A DNA stretch of 64,000 nt, taken from NCBI GenBank assembly GCA_028715705.1, contig JAQURJ010000001.1, positions 1-64,000 on the forward strand, in the 5' to 3' direction. Under the pieces are notes generated by a model, which saw nothing but the letters and a program-made list of their open reading frames with translations, was not told the origin of the DNA and ran no database searches. This document shows positions 55,605 through 64,000 of the stretch, in pieces. Made by a program: the position numbers and the translations under genes. Each line of letters starts with the position of its first letter. Position 1 is the stretch's first letter. The DNA comes from Phycisphaerae bacterium. GTDB taxonomy: Bacteria; Planctomycetota; Phycisphaerae; Sedimentisphaerales; Anaerobacaceae.

Positions 55605-55979
55605 TTGACTACGAAGGAAAAAAAACTTGCGAAGGAATTCGCTCTCGGCGCAGCTGCAATCGCTGGTGATAGCCATTGCAGGGATATTACCGTACTCGAC
55701 CTCAAAGACAAAAGTCCGGCTACCGATTTTTTTGTCATAGCTACCGGAACAAGTAACCGTCAGATACGCACCGTAGCCGATGAAATCAGCGAGCTTGGCC
55801 GCCAAAAAGGCTTTCCACGTTTCGGCAGAGCAGGTTATGAACAGGGCAGATGGGTGCTGCTCGATTTTGTAGATGTTGTGGTTCATCTTTTCGATGCAGA
55901 ATACCGCGACTACTACGATCTGGAACTGCTCTGGGGGGATGCGAAAAAATTGAAAGTTAAAGATGAAACTGATTCTTGA
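55605..55979 (+). CDS. rsfS: Ribosomal silencing factor RsfS
   Basis: 124 residues. ITVLDLKDKSPATDFFVIATGTSNRQIRTVADEI by landmarks, and LLDFVDVVVHLFDAEYRDYYDLELLW are typical. RsfS binds L14 and blocks subunit joining in stationary phase. Starts at TTG 55605, supported by AAGGA six bases upstream; no ATG is available near the conserved beginning. Overlaps argS by 17 bases. Confidence 0.93.
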   Translation: MTTKEKKLAKEFALGAAAIAGDSHCRDITVLDLKDKSPATDFFVIATGTSNRQIRTVADEISELGRQKGFPRFGRAGYEQGRWVLLDFVDVVVHLFDAEYRDYYDLELLWGDAKKLKVKDETDS

Positions 55980-57729
55980 TATTCTTGAACAAAGAATTTC
56001 CGATGCTATGGTCAAAGCATCGGGGCAGGGCGGTTGTGCGGCGATTGTAAAACCTGCCGTTGATGCTAAATTTGGCGATTATCAGGCTAATGGCGTCATG
56101 GCTCTGGCAAAGCAATTAAAAACCAATCCGCGTCAGCTTGCGGAGAAAATAGTTTCTAATCTCGATGTAAGTGACATTTGCGAACAGCCCCAAATCGCTG
56201 GCCCTGGTTTTATCAACCTGCGGCTCAAGCCTGAATTTATCGCAAATGCTCTTTTGGAGATCAAAAAAGATACGGAAAACCTTGCCGTTGAAAAAACTAA
56301 TAAGGCTGAAAGAATAGTAGTGGATTTTTCCGGCCCCAATATCGCCAAGCAAATGCATGTCGGCCATCTCCGCAGCACAATCATAGGCGACTGTATCTGC
56401 CGAATGCTAAAATTCATGGGTCATGAAGTTATACCGCAAAACCACATCGGCGACTGGGGAACGCAATTTGGGATGCTTGTACAGCATTTACTTGAAACAC
56501 GGATTGGGGCAGCATTTGGTGAAACACAGGCAAGTGTTTCCGATATGGAGGAGTTTTACCGTGAAGCCAAGAAGCGTTATGATACAGATGAAAAATTTGC
56601 CGCTGCATCGCGCGATTGTGTAGTTAAACTGCATAACCATGAGCCGCAAATTTTGAGTCTTTGGCGTAATATTGTAAATTTATCATTGCAGGAAATATAT
56701 CCCAAGTATGAATTGTTAAATGTAAATCTTTCACCGGAAGATGTGCGCGGGGAAAGTTTTTATAATCCTAAACTATCGGAAGTCGTTAATGAATTAAAGC
56801 AAAAAGGTCTTGCGAAAGAATCGCAAGGGGCGGTTTGTGTTTTCCCCGAAGGGTTTAAGAATAAAGACGGTGAGCCGCTGCCGCTGATTGTTCAAAAGAG
56901 CGACGGAGCGTTTCTTTACGCCACGACAGACCTTGCGGCTATTCGATATCGAGTAAATGAATTGAAGGCGGACAGGATTATTTACGTTACCGATTTGCGG
57001 CAGGGATTGCACTTTGAGATGGTTTTCAAAGTCGCTAAAATGGCCGGCTGGACAGATGATAAAGTGAAATTACAGCATATTACGTTTGGTTCGGTATTGG
57101 GGGAAGACGGCAAGCCGCTAAAAACTCGTTCAGGTGAAAATGTAAAACTTAAAGAATTGCTCGATGAAGCCGTAACCCGCGCCCGAAAAGTTGTTGATGA
57201 GAAAAACCCCGAACTATCAGAGTCGCAAAGAGATAATATCGCCAATGCTGTTGGCATCGGGGCAGTCAAATACGCCGACTATTCCAATAACCGAACCAGC
57301 GATTACATTTTTAGTTTCGATAAAATGCTGGCTATGGAAGGCAACACCGCACCGTATATGCAGTACGCATATGCGCGAGTCCGTTCCATCGAACGCAAAG
57401 CCGCTAAAAGCGAATTGGATATTCAAGCCGAACTTGCTGGTATCGAAACGCTGAATCTGACCGAACCGACCGAATTTGACCTTGCCAGGCACTTGATCCG
57501 ATATGGAGAAGCGATTTACTCTGCTGCAGCTGATTTTCGTCCCAATTTTATTACCGGCTATCTGTATGAACTGGCGCAGAAATTCAGCGCGTTTTACACG
57601 GAATGTCCCGTGTTAAAAGCTGACAAGGATAAGCGTCCCACTCGGTTGCTGCTTTGCGACCTTACGGCCAGAACTATTCAGCATGGTCTTCAATACGTTC
57701 TCGGCATCGAAACCCCTGAGCAGATGTAA
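55963..57729 (+). CDS. argS: Arginyl-tRNA synthetase
   Basis: 588-residue class I synthetase. N-terminal Add-1-type tRNA domain (VDAKFGDYQANGVMALAKQL), HIGH-like motif SGPNIAKQMHVGHLRSTIIGD, and the C-terminal anticodon domain ending TARTIQHGLQYVLGIETPEQM. Overlaps rsfS, with which it is likely co-translated. Confidence 0.96.
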   Translation: MKLILDILEQRISDAMVKASGQGGCAAIVKPAVDAKFGDYQANGVMALAKQLKTNPRQLAEKIVSNLDVSDICEQPQIAGPGFINLRLKPEFIANALLEIKKDTENLAVEKTNKAERIVVDFSGPNIAKQMHVGHLRSTIIGDCICRMLKFMGHEVIPQNHIGDWGTQFGMLVQHLLETRIGAAFGETQASVSDMEEFYREAKKRYDTDEKFAAASRDCVVKLHNHEPQILSLWRNIVNLSLQEIYPKYELLNVNLSPEDVRGESFYNPKLSEVVNELKQKGLAKESQGAVCVFPEGFKNKDGEPLPLIVQKSDGAFLYATTDLAAIRYRVNELKADRIIYVTDLRQGLHFEMVFKVAKMAGWTDDKVKLQHITFGSVLGEDGKPLKTRSGENVKLKELLDEAVTRARKVVDEKNPELSESQRDNIANAVGIGAVKYADYSNNRTSDYIFSFDKMLAMEGNTAPYMQYAYARVRSIERKAAKSELDIQAELAGIETLNLTEPTEFDLARHLIRYGEAIYSAAADFRPNFITGYLYELAQKFSAFYTECPVLKADKDKRPTRLLLCDLTARTIQHGLQYVLGIETPEQM

Positions 57730-57860
57730 ATTGTGCTTTTTTGCTTCGTTTTTACACAAAAAGTTAAAATTTCCTGATTTGGCTTGATTAAAAGAGTTGT
57801 AAAAACTAAACTGTTTTTTGTCTTTCAAACTTCAACAGATATGTTTCATAAGTAACGCGT

Positions 57861-59291
57861 ATGTCAAAAAAAGAAGAATGTGGTCTTTTTGGAATTTACG
57901 GTGACCGGCAGGCGGCACAGAAAACCTATTACGGTCTGTTCAGTCTTCAGCATCGCGGTCAAGAATCGGCAGGGATAGCCTCCAGCAACGGTGATTTTAT
58001 ACAGTGCCATACGGGAATGGGGCAGGTAAACAGGGTTTTTCGGGCTGGGGACGGCAAGCTTGAACGCCTTAAAAATCCGGTTGCAATAGGCCATGTCCGC
58101 TACTCTACGACCGGCTCGAGCAATATAATCAACAGTCAGCCGTTTTTAGCCGAGTATTCTCGCGGCCAGGTCGCAATAGCTCATAACGGCAACCTGATAA
58201 ACGCGTCGCTGCTGCGAGATGAATATGAAGCCTATGGCAGTATTTTCAAAAGTACCAGCGATACCGAGATCATCGCCCATCTTCTGGCCAAACCAAGTCA
58301 CGCTTCCAAAGCCGATCCTATCGGGCATGTTCTCAATCATTTGCAGGGAGCGTACAGCCTTCTGTTTCTTTTCCCTGACCGTATCGAAGCGGCCAGAGAT
58401 CCTTACGGCATCCGGCCTTTATGTATCGGGCGAACAAAAGAGGGGGGATGGGTTGCCGCAAGCGAAAGCTGTGCACTTGACGCTATAGATTCGGAATTTA
58501 TTCGGGAAGTCGAACCTGGTGAGATAGTTACCTTTGATAAAAGCGGAATGAGCAGCCGTTTCTTTGTGACTCCGGGACAGGTTAAGCCTGCCCATTGTAT
58601 TTTTGAACACGTTTATTTTTCAAAACAGAACAGCAGAATTTTCGGCGAAAATGTCCATGAATTCCGCAAAAGAACAGGTATGCAATTGGCGATGGAGCAT
58701 CCTGCTGACGCCGATGTTGTTATTCCTGTGCCCGATTCGGGAACTTCCGCGGCTGTTGGCTTTGCCGCCCAGAGCGGAATTGCTTTTGATATGGGGTTTG
58801 TTCGCAGCCACTATGTGGGCAGAACCTTCATCGCTCCATCGCAGGATATGCGCGAGCTTTCCGTTCGTCTGAAACTGGCGGTCATCGAAGAAGCCGTAAA
58901 CGGAAAACGAATTGTTGTTGTCGATGATTCGATAGTTCGCGGCACGACCACCCGCGGCAAAATTCGCGCCCTTCGCAAGGCGGGGGCAAAAGAGATACAC
59001 ATGCGGGTATGCTGCCCGCCCATTCGTTTTCCCTGCTTTTACGGCGTGGATTTCCCCACCAAGGAAGAATTGCTCGCGAATGGCAGGAATATCGAGCAGA
59101 TTGGCGACTTTCTTGAAGTTGATAGCGTCGGCTATCTTAGTCTTGCAGAGCTGTTAAGCTGTGCCTCGCTGCCTGCCGATCATTTTTGTACCGCCTGCTG
59201 GAGCGGGAAATATCGAATTGCAATAGATAGCATAGTCAATAAATTCGCACTCGAACGCTACCAGATGAACTTCTTCGACGACCTCGAATAA
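57861..59291 (+). CDS. purF: Amidophosphoribosyltransferase
   Basis: First step of purine synthesis, 476 residues. The catalytic Cys7 (EECGLFGIYG) becomes N-terminal after loss of a short propeptide; glutaminase motif FSLQHRGQESAGIA. PRPP loop is VVVDDSIVRGTT. Cysteines in HCIFEHVYF, PIRFPCFYG and HFCTACWSG match the 4Fe-4S ligands of the Bacillus-type enzyme, indicating oxygen sensitivity. Monocistronic. Confidence 0.96.
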   Translation: MSKKEECGLFGIYGDRQAAQKTYYGLFSLQHRGQESAGIASSNGDFIQCHTGMGQVNRVFRAGDGKLERLKNPVAIGHVRYSTTGSSNIINSQPFLAEYSRGQVAIAHNGNLINASLLRDEYEAYGSIFKSTSDTEIIAHLLAKPSHASKADPIGHVLNHLQGAYSLLFLFPDRIEAARDPYGIRPLCIGRTKEGGWVAASESCALDAIDSEFIREVEPGEIVTFDKSGMSSRFFVTPGQVKPAHCIFEHVYFSKQNSRIFGENVHEFRKRTGMQLAMEHPADADVVIPVPDSGTSAAVGFAAQSGIAFDMGFVRSHYVGRTFIAPSQDMRELSVRLKLAVIEEAVNGKRIVVVDDSIVRGTTTRGKIRALRKAGAKEIHMRVCCPPIRFPCFYGVDFPTKEELLANGRNIEQIGDFLEVDSVGYLSLAELLSCASLPADHFCTACWSGKYRIAIDSIVNKFALERYQMNFFDDLE

Positions 59292-59509
59292 GCCGGTGTC
59301 AGCGGGTTTTTACCTGTTAAATGACCATAGATATCGTTTAAAATCATATAATAACGCATGTTTTCGCATAAACCGGCTAAAATTGTTCTCGCATCGCATT
59401 GATTTAGAATGGACAATAGCATATATCAATTGTTAAAATGGAGTATAAATTGGGGTGAGCTAAGTTGTGACGACGACTGGAATCATGTTTATCCGATACG
59501 CTCCGATGG

Positions 59510-60751
59510 GTGGCGTGGGTTAAAGGTTTGGAGGCTGTTATTAAAAAGAACAAGGTATCTGAAATATCGCAGCTTCTTGAGACGAGTAAAAGGCTCAATC
59601 AGACTCTCCGCCCCGAAAGGGACTGGCTGGTCAATATACTGGATTCGATGCAGGATGGCGTATATATTATAGATCAGGAGCATACCATTCAGTATGCAAA
59701 CCTCGCTATTCAAAAAGAGTTTGGGCAGATCGACGGCAAGAAATGTTTCGAGACTTTTTTCGGCAGCGTAAAACCTTGCCCGTGGTGCAGGTACGAAGAG
59801 GTATTTCAGGGTAAGGTTATTCGATTGGAATTTCATTCGCCAAAAAGCGATAAAGTTTATGACTGCATAGACGCCCCGATTGCTAATGAGGACGGGAGCA
59901 TCAGCAAGTTAAAGATAATGCGCGACATAACCGAGCGGCAGAAGATGGAGGAATCGCTTTTCAAATTGACTGGCGAACTTGAAAACCGAGTAAAGGAAAG
60001 AACCGAGCAGCTCCATCGTACTGTCGAACAGCTTCAGGAAGAGGTGCTCGATAGAATAATGGCTCAAGAGAAGATACACGAACATCGTCGGCAGTTACAG
60101 GAAATGGCAACCGAATTATTGCATGTTGAAGAACGTGAACGCCGTCAGATTGCCGTCCAGCTTCATGATTCTATCGGCCAGCTTCTTGCCTTTTCAAGGC
60201 GAGAGATCGGCAGAATAAAAAAGATGGTTCCTGACGACCAGCAGGAATCTCTCGGGTATGTCTGGACACTGATCGGCGATGCGGTCGAACAAACTCGAAA
60301 TCTAACAATTGAATTAAGTTCTCCGACATTATATACTTTAGGCTTTGAACCCGCTATCGAAGAACTTGTAGAACAATTTGCCGAACGCGGCGGTTTCGAA
60401 TATACGGTCAAATGTTTCGATGAAGAAATATTGCTTCCAGAGCATATGCAGGTATTATTATATCGTTCGGTGCGGGAACTTTTAATAAATATAGCCAAAC
60501 ATGCCGAGGCAACCGAAGTTAATGTCAGTTTGCGGCAAGGCAATGGCAATATTGAAATTGAAATTAGTGATAATGGTACCGGATTCGAGGCCGATATGCT
60601 GCATAAGGACGGCAAATTGAGCGGGTTTGGCTTGTTTAGCCTCCGAGAGCGATTATCGACGGTAAACGGTGAAATGAAAATAACTTCACGCATGGGCGCA
60701 GGCACTAAAATCCAGCTTTTTGCGCCACTTATGACAAAAGGAGACAGCTGA
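59510..60751 (+). CDS. Soluble histidine kinase, NarX/HisKA_3 type
   Basis: 413 residues without transmembrane segments. A PAS domain (WLVNILDSMQDGVYIIDQEHTI) contains CPWC, a possible metal or redox site; a coiled coil follows; the phosphorylated His is in ERRQIAVQLHDSIGQLL; and the HATPase has ELLINIAKHAEATEV and EISDNGTGF. Start is uncertain: GTG 59510 has no clear ribosome site, and the frame is open back to 59471. Overlaps the response regulator by one base (TGATG), so they form a pair. Confidence 0.9.
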   Translation: MAWVKGLEAVIKKNKVSEISQLLETSKRLNQTLRPERDWLVNILDSMQDGVYIIDQEHTIQYANLAIQKEFGQIDGKKCFETFFGSVKPCPWCRYEEVFQGKVIRLEFHSPKSDKVYDCIDAPIANEDGSISKLKIMRDITERQKMEESLFKLTGELENRVKERTEQLHRTVEQLQEEVLDRIMAQEKIHEHRRQLQEMATELLHVEERERRQIAVQLHDSIGQLLAFSRREIGRIKKMVPDDQQESLGYVWTLIGDAVEQTRNLTIELSSPTLYTLGFEPAIEELVEQFAERGGFEYTVKCFDEEILLPEHMQVLLYRSVRELLINIAKHAEATEVNVSLRQGNGNIEIEISDNGTGFEADMLHKDGKLSGFGLFSLRERLSTVNGEMKITSRMGAGTKIQLFAPLMTKGDS

Positions 60752-61404
60752 TGGGTATTCGTATAGTTCTTGCCGACGACCATGTGATTCTTCGCCATGG
60801 GCTAACTAAAGCGATCCAGCAGGAAGAGGGGATGGAAGTTATCGCCCAGGCTGAAAACGGACAAGCCGCGGTAGATTTAGCAAGGGAGCTTAACCCTGAT
60901 ATAATTATAATGGATATAGGTATGCCAGATCTAAACGGCATTGAAGCTACGCGGCAGATAAAGCACCAGAGCCCCAATGTAAAGGTTATCGCGCTTTCGA
61001 TGCATTCGAATAAAAAGTTCATTATCGAGATGTTCAAAGCGGGAGCGAGCGGTTATCTGCTCAAGGATTGTGAGTTTGAAGAGCTGGCCGAAGCACTCAA
61101 GGTGGTGTATTCCGGCAAAACGTACCTTAGCCCATCCATAACCGATGTTGTGGTCGAAAATTACGTCCTCAGTAGCGAAGAAGGCATGGAAACTGCTTTT
61201 ACAGTGCTTTCTGAACGTGAACGTGAGGTTTTACAGCTTCTGGCGGAGGGTAAGACCACAAAACAGGTTGCCCGTTTCCTGCATATCAGCCCTAAAACTG
61301 TCGAAGGGCATCGCTCAAGGGTTATGAAAAAGCTGAATATGGACAGCATTGCAAAGCTGACCAAATACGCTATACAGGAAGGATTAACCCTGCCTGAGCC
61401 CTAA
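60751..61404 (+). CDS. NarL/FixJ-type response regulator
   Basis: 217 residues. Receiver with phosphoacceptor Asp in DIIIMDIGMPDLNG and LuxR-type helix-turn-helix LSEREREVLQLLAEGKTTKQVA. Immediately downstream of the kinase and almost certainly its partner. Probably a transcriptional regulator of unknown targets. Confidence 0.94.
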   Translation: MGIRIVLADDHVILRHGLTKAIQQEEGMEVIAQAENGQAAVDLARELNPDIIIMDIGMPDLNGIEATRQIKHQSPNVKVIALSMHSNKKFIIEMFKAGASGYLLKDCEFEELAEALKVVYSGKTYLSPSITDVVVENYVLSSEEGMETAFTVLSEREREVLQLLAEGKTTKQVARFLHISPKTVEGHRSRVMKKLNMDSIAKLTKYAIQEGLTLPEP

Positions 61405-61544
61405 GGAAAGCAGTCTTTTTCATTTCTTATAAGCATTTCAACACCCCTGATACCGGAATTTCCCTATTTGGCTGATTCTCAAATTTCTTATGATGGACAA
61501 GGTTCTTTATCTTAATCCTTTGGCATTAGTAAAGGGGGTAAAAA

Positions 61545-62222
61545 ATGGGCGGAAATATTAAAAACGGTAAAAAGAGGATATTGATCGTTGATGACCATCC
61601 GATTATTCGGTGTGGATTGAGACAAACTATCAATAATGAGCCTGATATGATGGTTTGTGGTGAAGCCTGCGACACCAACGAGGCAAGAAAGGCGATTCGC
61701 GACACAAAACCGGATATGGCGATCATAGATATATCACTCAAGGATTCCAATGGCTTGGATCTTATCAAGGATTTGAGAAACCAGTACCCCAATCTCTATA
61801 TTCTGACTAATTCGGTCCATTCGGAAAGTGTTTATGGTGAACGTGTGCTGCGGGCAGGCGCAAGGGGGTATATTACTAAGGACGCTGACCCTGACGAATT
61901 GCTTATCGCAATACGAAAAGTTCTTTCCGGTCAGCTTTATACAAGCGAGACTATGGCTACCCGCATCGTTGATAAGATGTTCTGCGGCAGGGTCAGCCAT
62001 GGGCAGTCTCCTGTGGATTGTCTAAGTGACAGAGAGCTTGAGGTGTTCCAGTTGATCGGACAGGGGTTCAGCACCCGTCAGATAGCCGACAGACTTTTCC
62101 TCAGCGTCAAAACCATCGGCACATACCGAGCACACATACAGGATAAGCTCAGGCTTTCCGGCGCAAACGACCTGCTTCAGTATGCTATCCAATGGACAGC
62201 CAGTCAGATAGCTGTGGGATAA
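61545..62222 (+). CDS. Second NarL/FixJ-type response regulator
   Basis: 225 residues. Receiver Asp in PDMAIIDISLKDSNG, and helix-turn-helix LSDRELEVFQLIGQGFSTRQIADRLF. AAAGGGGG lies upstream of ATG 61545. It has a separate start from the pair above (141 bases gap) but the same direction, so it may receive signal from the same kinase. The receiver has LTNSV where most have LSxH, so its switch region is atypical. Confidence 0.92.
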   Translation: MGGNIKNGKKRILIVDDHPIIRCGLRQTINNEPDMMVCGEACDTNEARKAIRDTKPDMAIIDISLKDSNGLDLIKDLRNQYPNLYILTNSVHSESVYGERVLRAGARGYITKDADPDELLIAIRKVLSGQLYTSETMATRIVDKMFCGRVSHGQSPVDCLSDRELEVFQLIGQGFSTRQIADRLFLSVKTIGTYRAHIQDKLRLSGANDLLQYAIQWTASQIAVG

Positions 62223-62276
62223 ACCGATGAAATTGTTTGCAATTTCCGCGATGAGCGAGTAGAATACCGCCATCTG

Positions 62277-62347
62277 GGGACGTGGTGTAACGGGAGCACA
62301 CCGCGGTCGCATCGCGGGAATGAGGGTTCGATTCCCTTCGTCTCCAT
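62277..62347 (+). tRNA. tRNA-Ala (anticodon CGC), unusual body
   Basis: A 71-base cloverleaf: acceptor GGGGACG pairs with CGTCTCC, including G3-U70, the alanine identity pair; D-arm GTGT/GCAC with a seven-base loop AACGGGA; anticodon stem CCGCG/CGCGG with loop GTCGCAT, anticodon CGC after T33; four-base variable loop; T-arm GAGGG-TTCGATT-CCCTT; discriminator A. No CCA is encoded. The D-arm resembles those of glutamine or glycine tRNAs more than the usual alanine body. Stands alone between the regulator and the secreted protein. Confidence 0.8.
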
Positions 62348-62420
62348 TCTGCATTTTTGGTTTTTAAAAGCAAACCGAGTCGCATCCGTGACCCGGTTTG
62401 CCAGGAGGAGGTAATAAATT

Positions 62421-63752
62421 TTAATCAGATGACCGCAGGTCTTCAAGAACCTCTATCAGCTTAACCGCTGCTTTTCCGTTAGTACGGTTAATCCTTGCCT
62501 TTTCGAGATGTCGTTCGGCATCATTATATTGGCCTATGCCGAGATATTGGTAACCGAGCAGCAGATGCAAATCATCATCGTAATAATTACGACCTGCTTC
62601 GTCCGCAAGTTCATCAATTTTATTATAAAGTTTATCCTGGTCTGCGTACAAACCGCGAGCGAATATAACACCTTCCTGATTGGTGGGAGTATTTTCCACA
62701 GCTTTGCGGAGAACTTCGGCGGCTCCGGTGTATTTGGCCTGTGCGAAAAGCGATTGAATCATTGCATACGGTAGGACTATATCATCCGGTGCCGTTGACA
62801 TCGCCTTGGCGATGTTCTTTTCAGCTATTTCGTATTGTTCATCAGCAAACGCAGCTACTGCGGCATCGAAATAAGTATCTGCCGCAGTTTCCTCCAACAC
62901 TTCTTCGTCTTCGTTGAACTGTTTTTGAACATCTGAATAAGCCGTCGCATCTACCGAAGAAATGCCGCTGTCGTAAGAATAAAGATTTTCATATCCACCG
63001 CCGATTACATAAGTGGTGGGATAATAACCATACCAATAGTAGGGATAGCAGCCATAGGTGTAATACCGCACATAAGTGTATGAAGGCCACAAGCCGTTCA
63101 AGCTGACGAAGATGTACTTTTTATGGTAGTACGGATAGATGCGGCTGAAAGTATGGCGCCTGCCGTATCTGTAATAGATAGTTTTGTGTTTGTAAGGGTG
63201 TGCAACGCTGTTGAAAATTTGTGGGTTACGGAATCGTGAACTCGTAAAGCTGTTATGCCTTGTCCCGCTGTCAAATATACGGGGGCTATGGTTTTGGCTA
63301 CGTAAATCATGTTGATAACTTCTAAAATATGCTCCGGATACTTCTCTATGTCTGGCGGAATCATCATCACGTCTAAAACCGGTACGTTCATTATTTGTAA
63401 AAGCATTGCCTCTGGAAAAGCCTCTCGAAGAATTTGTAACAAATTGATTTGCTTTAATGCGGGTATTGGAACGATTTCGCCCAAGTTGCGCCGCCCGTTC
63501 GGATGGACTGGGCTGAGATGTCGCGATCTGATTTTCAACCCTTGCAAGGTCTGAACGCACCTCATTTCTCATTAGCTGCCGCCTGACTCGCTGCTGACGG
63601 GATTCATTTTCGGCAGGCATGTTTAAGCGATTCGATTTGTCTTGCAGAGCCTGCCTTTGCATACGGGCGGTTTGCGGATGAGCCGCGAAAGCGAAGCAAG
63701 CAAATACAAAAACAAGCAAAGTACCGAGTTTTGGAAATGCTGACGACTTCAT
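62421..63752 (-). CDS. Secreted protein with Arg-rich and Tyr-rich regions and TPR-like C-terminus
   Basis: 443 residues. Signal peptide MKSSAFPKLGTLLVFVFACFAFA; an Arg/Asn/Gln-rich low-complexity half (residues about 25-160); a Tyr-rich segment with YRYGRRHTFSRIYPYYHKK and CYPYYWYGYYP (about 165-245); then TPR-like helices ADEQYEIAEKNIAKAMS, GAAEVLRKAVENTPTN and YLGIGQYNDAERHLEKA. GGAAAGGAT precedes ATG 63752 with good spacing, so the start is firm. Function not known; the composition suggests an outer surface or matrix protein. Confidence 0.8.
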   Translation of the reverse strand: MKSSAFPKLGTLLVFVFACFAFAAHPQTARMQRQALQDKSNRLNMPAENESRQQRVRRQLMRNEVRSDLARVENQIATSQPSPSERAAQLGRNRSNTRIKANQFVTNSSRGFSRGNAFTNNERTGFRRDDDSARHREVSGAYFRSYQHDLRSQNHSPRIFDSGTRHNSFTSSRFRNPQIFNSVAHPYKHKTIYYRYGRRHTFSRIYPYYHKKYIFVSLNGLWPSYTYVRYYTYGCYPYYWYGYYPTTYVIGGGYENLYSYDSGISSVDATAYSDVQKQFNEDEEVLEETAADTYFDAAVAAFADEQYEIAEKNIAKAMSTAPDDIVLPYAMIQSLFAQAKYTGAAEVLRKAVENTPTNQEGVIFARGLYADQDKLYNKIDELADEAGRNYYDDDLHLLLGYQYLGIGQYNDAERHLEKARINRTNGKAAVKLIEVLEDLRSSD

Positions 63753-63860
63753 TTTTACGCATCCTTTCCACAATGTGGTCTATGGCGTCTCTTTAATTTT
63801 TACTGACCGCAAGCTTCATTGTTTGCATTCTATCATATTTTTCATTGTTGTCAAGGTGGA

Positions 63861-63874
63861 ACTGACCGGTCAGT
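63861..63874. promoter_or_regulatory. Palindromic operator, TetR type
   Basis: ACTGACCGGTCAGT, a perfect 14-base palindrome of the kind bound by TetR/AcrR regulators, next to a TATTTATATAG -10-like sequence. The regulated gene lies right of the window or is the secreted protein; no gene is seen in 63775-64000. Confidence 0.45.
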
Positions 63875-64000
63875 CTACTATTTATATAGTTTTTATGGGT
63901 TTTTGTGCGGAAAAAAATTATACGCTCAGAAGTTATGTTTGTAACTGTTGACAAACGACACCCAATAGGATATTAACAAGCCCTAAGATTTTGTTATTAA

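Noticed and set aside
61161-61364. Minus-strand frame opposite the first response regulator
   Set aside because: Shadow frame with no start signal.
62185-62446. Minus-strand small frames across the tRNA gene
   Set aside because: They run through the tRNA and resemble the common false proteins read from tRNA genes.

Overview
The window looks like chromosome from a planctomycete, most likely class Phycisphaerae. This is an inference from gene content: three or four secreted proteins with PEP-CTERM tails, dockerin-like tails (one carrying the C-W...Q-C-x-G-D signature I associate with planctomycetes), a GGDEF protein with an insert after the signature, REP/RAYT elements, a diaminopimelate pathway and a K+-type membrane pyrophosphatase. 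No exosortase gene is present here. The genes are mostly housekeeping, in short operons, interrupted by accessory stretches.

Layout. 1-3.4 kb: start of an unknown gene, then guaB-guaA; guaB carries an in-frame TAA inside its active-site flap. 3.6-5.8 kb: DUF378 and fasciclin genes, then alaC. 5.9-7.5 kb: two PEP-CTERM genes behind a long structured leader. 7.5-13.7 kb: GroES-like gene, topA, rpsU, asd, truA, glycosyltransferase. 13.7-20.8 kb: NtrC-like regulator lacking its phosphoacceptor Asp, dapF, porin, rpsA, ispH. 20.8-23 kb: RAYT gene with REP palindromes inside its own frame, an Mrr-type nuclease. 22.6-28.7 kb: RsbU-like phosphatase, cmk, plsC, an MFS-HEAT fusion, acyP with a broken partial copy, an ArsR regulator. 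28.9-38.6 kb: a 1716-residue secreted multidomain protein, CE7 esterase, HAD phosphatase, ileS. 38.6-44.6 kb: accessory region with PEP-CTERM and dockerin-like secreted proteins, HicAB, a lipoprotein, a prepilin-like gene, and many degenerate short word repeats. 44.6-48.5 kb: diguanylate cyclase, GT2 glycosyltransferase, and an overlapping Ser/Thr kinase-phosphatase pair. 48.7-59.3 kb: rplM-rpsI, argC, nitrilase-like gene, argJ, hppA, rsfS-argS, purF. 59.5-64 kb: histidine kinase and two NarL-type regulators, an unusual tRNA-Ala(CGC), a secreted repeat protein, and a TetR-type palindrome.

How the genes fit together. guaB, guaA and purF are purine synthesis; asd, dapF and perhaps alaC supply amino acids and diaminopimelate; argC and argJ are arginine synthesis. 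The secreted proteins at 6.2, 6.9, 28.9, 39.2, 40.2 and 41.5 kb suggest an elaborate cell surface. Two of them, 33 kb apart, share a promoter, an identical 20-base transcript start and a 3' leader domain in which two copies of GAAAACTC could pair with a GAGTTTT strand just before the ribosome binding site. I regard this pair of leaders as the best candidate for an undescribed regulatory system. The second is the mosaic of word-like repeats, often joined by CGGCTGTT, that fills the spacers at 38.6-44.6 kb and runs into the ends of three coding regions.
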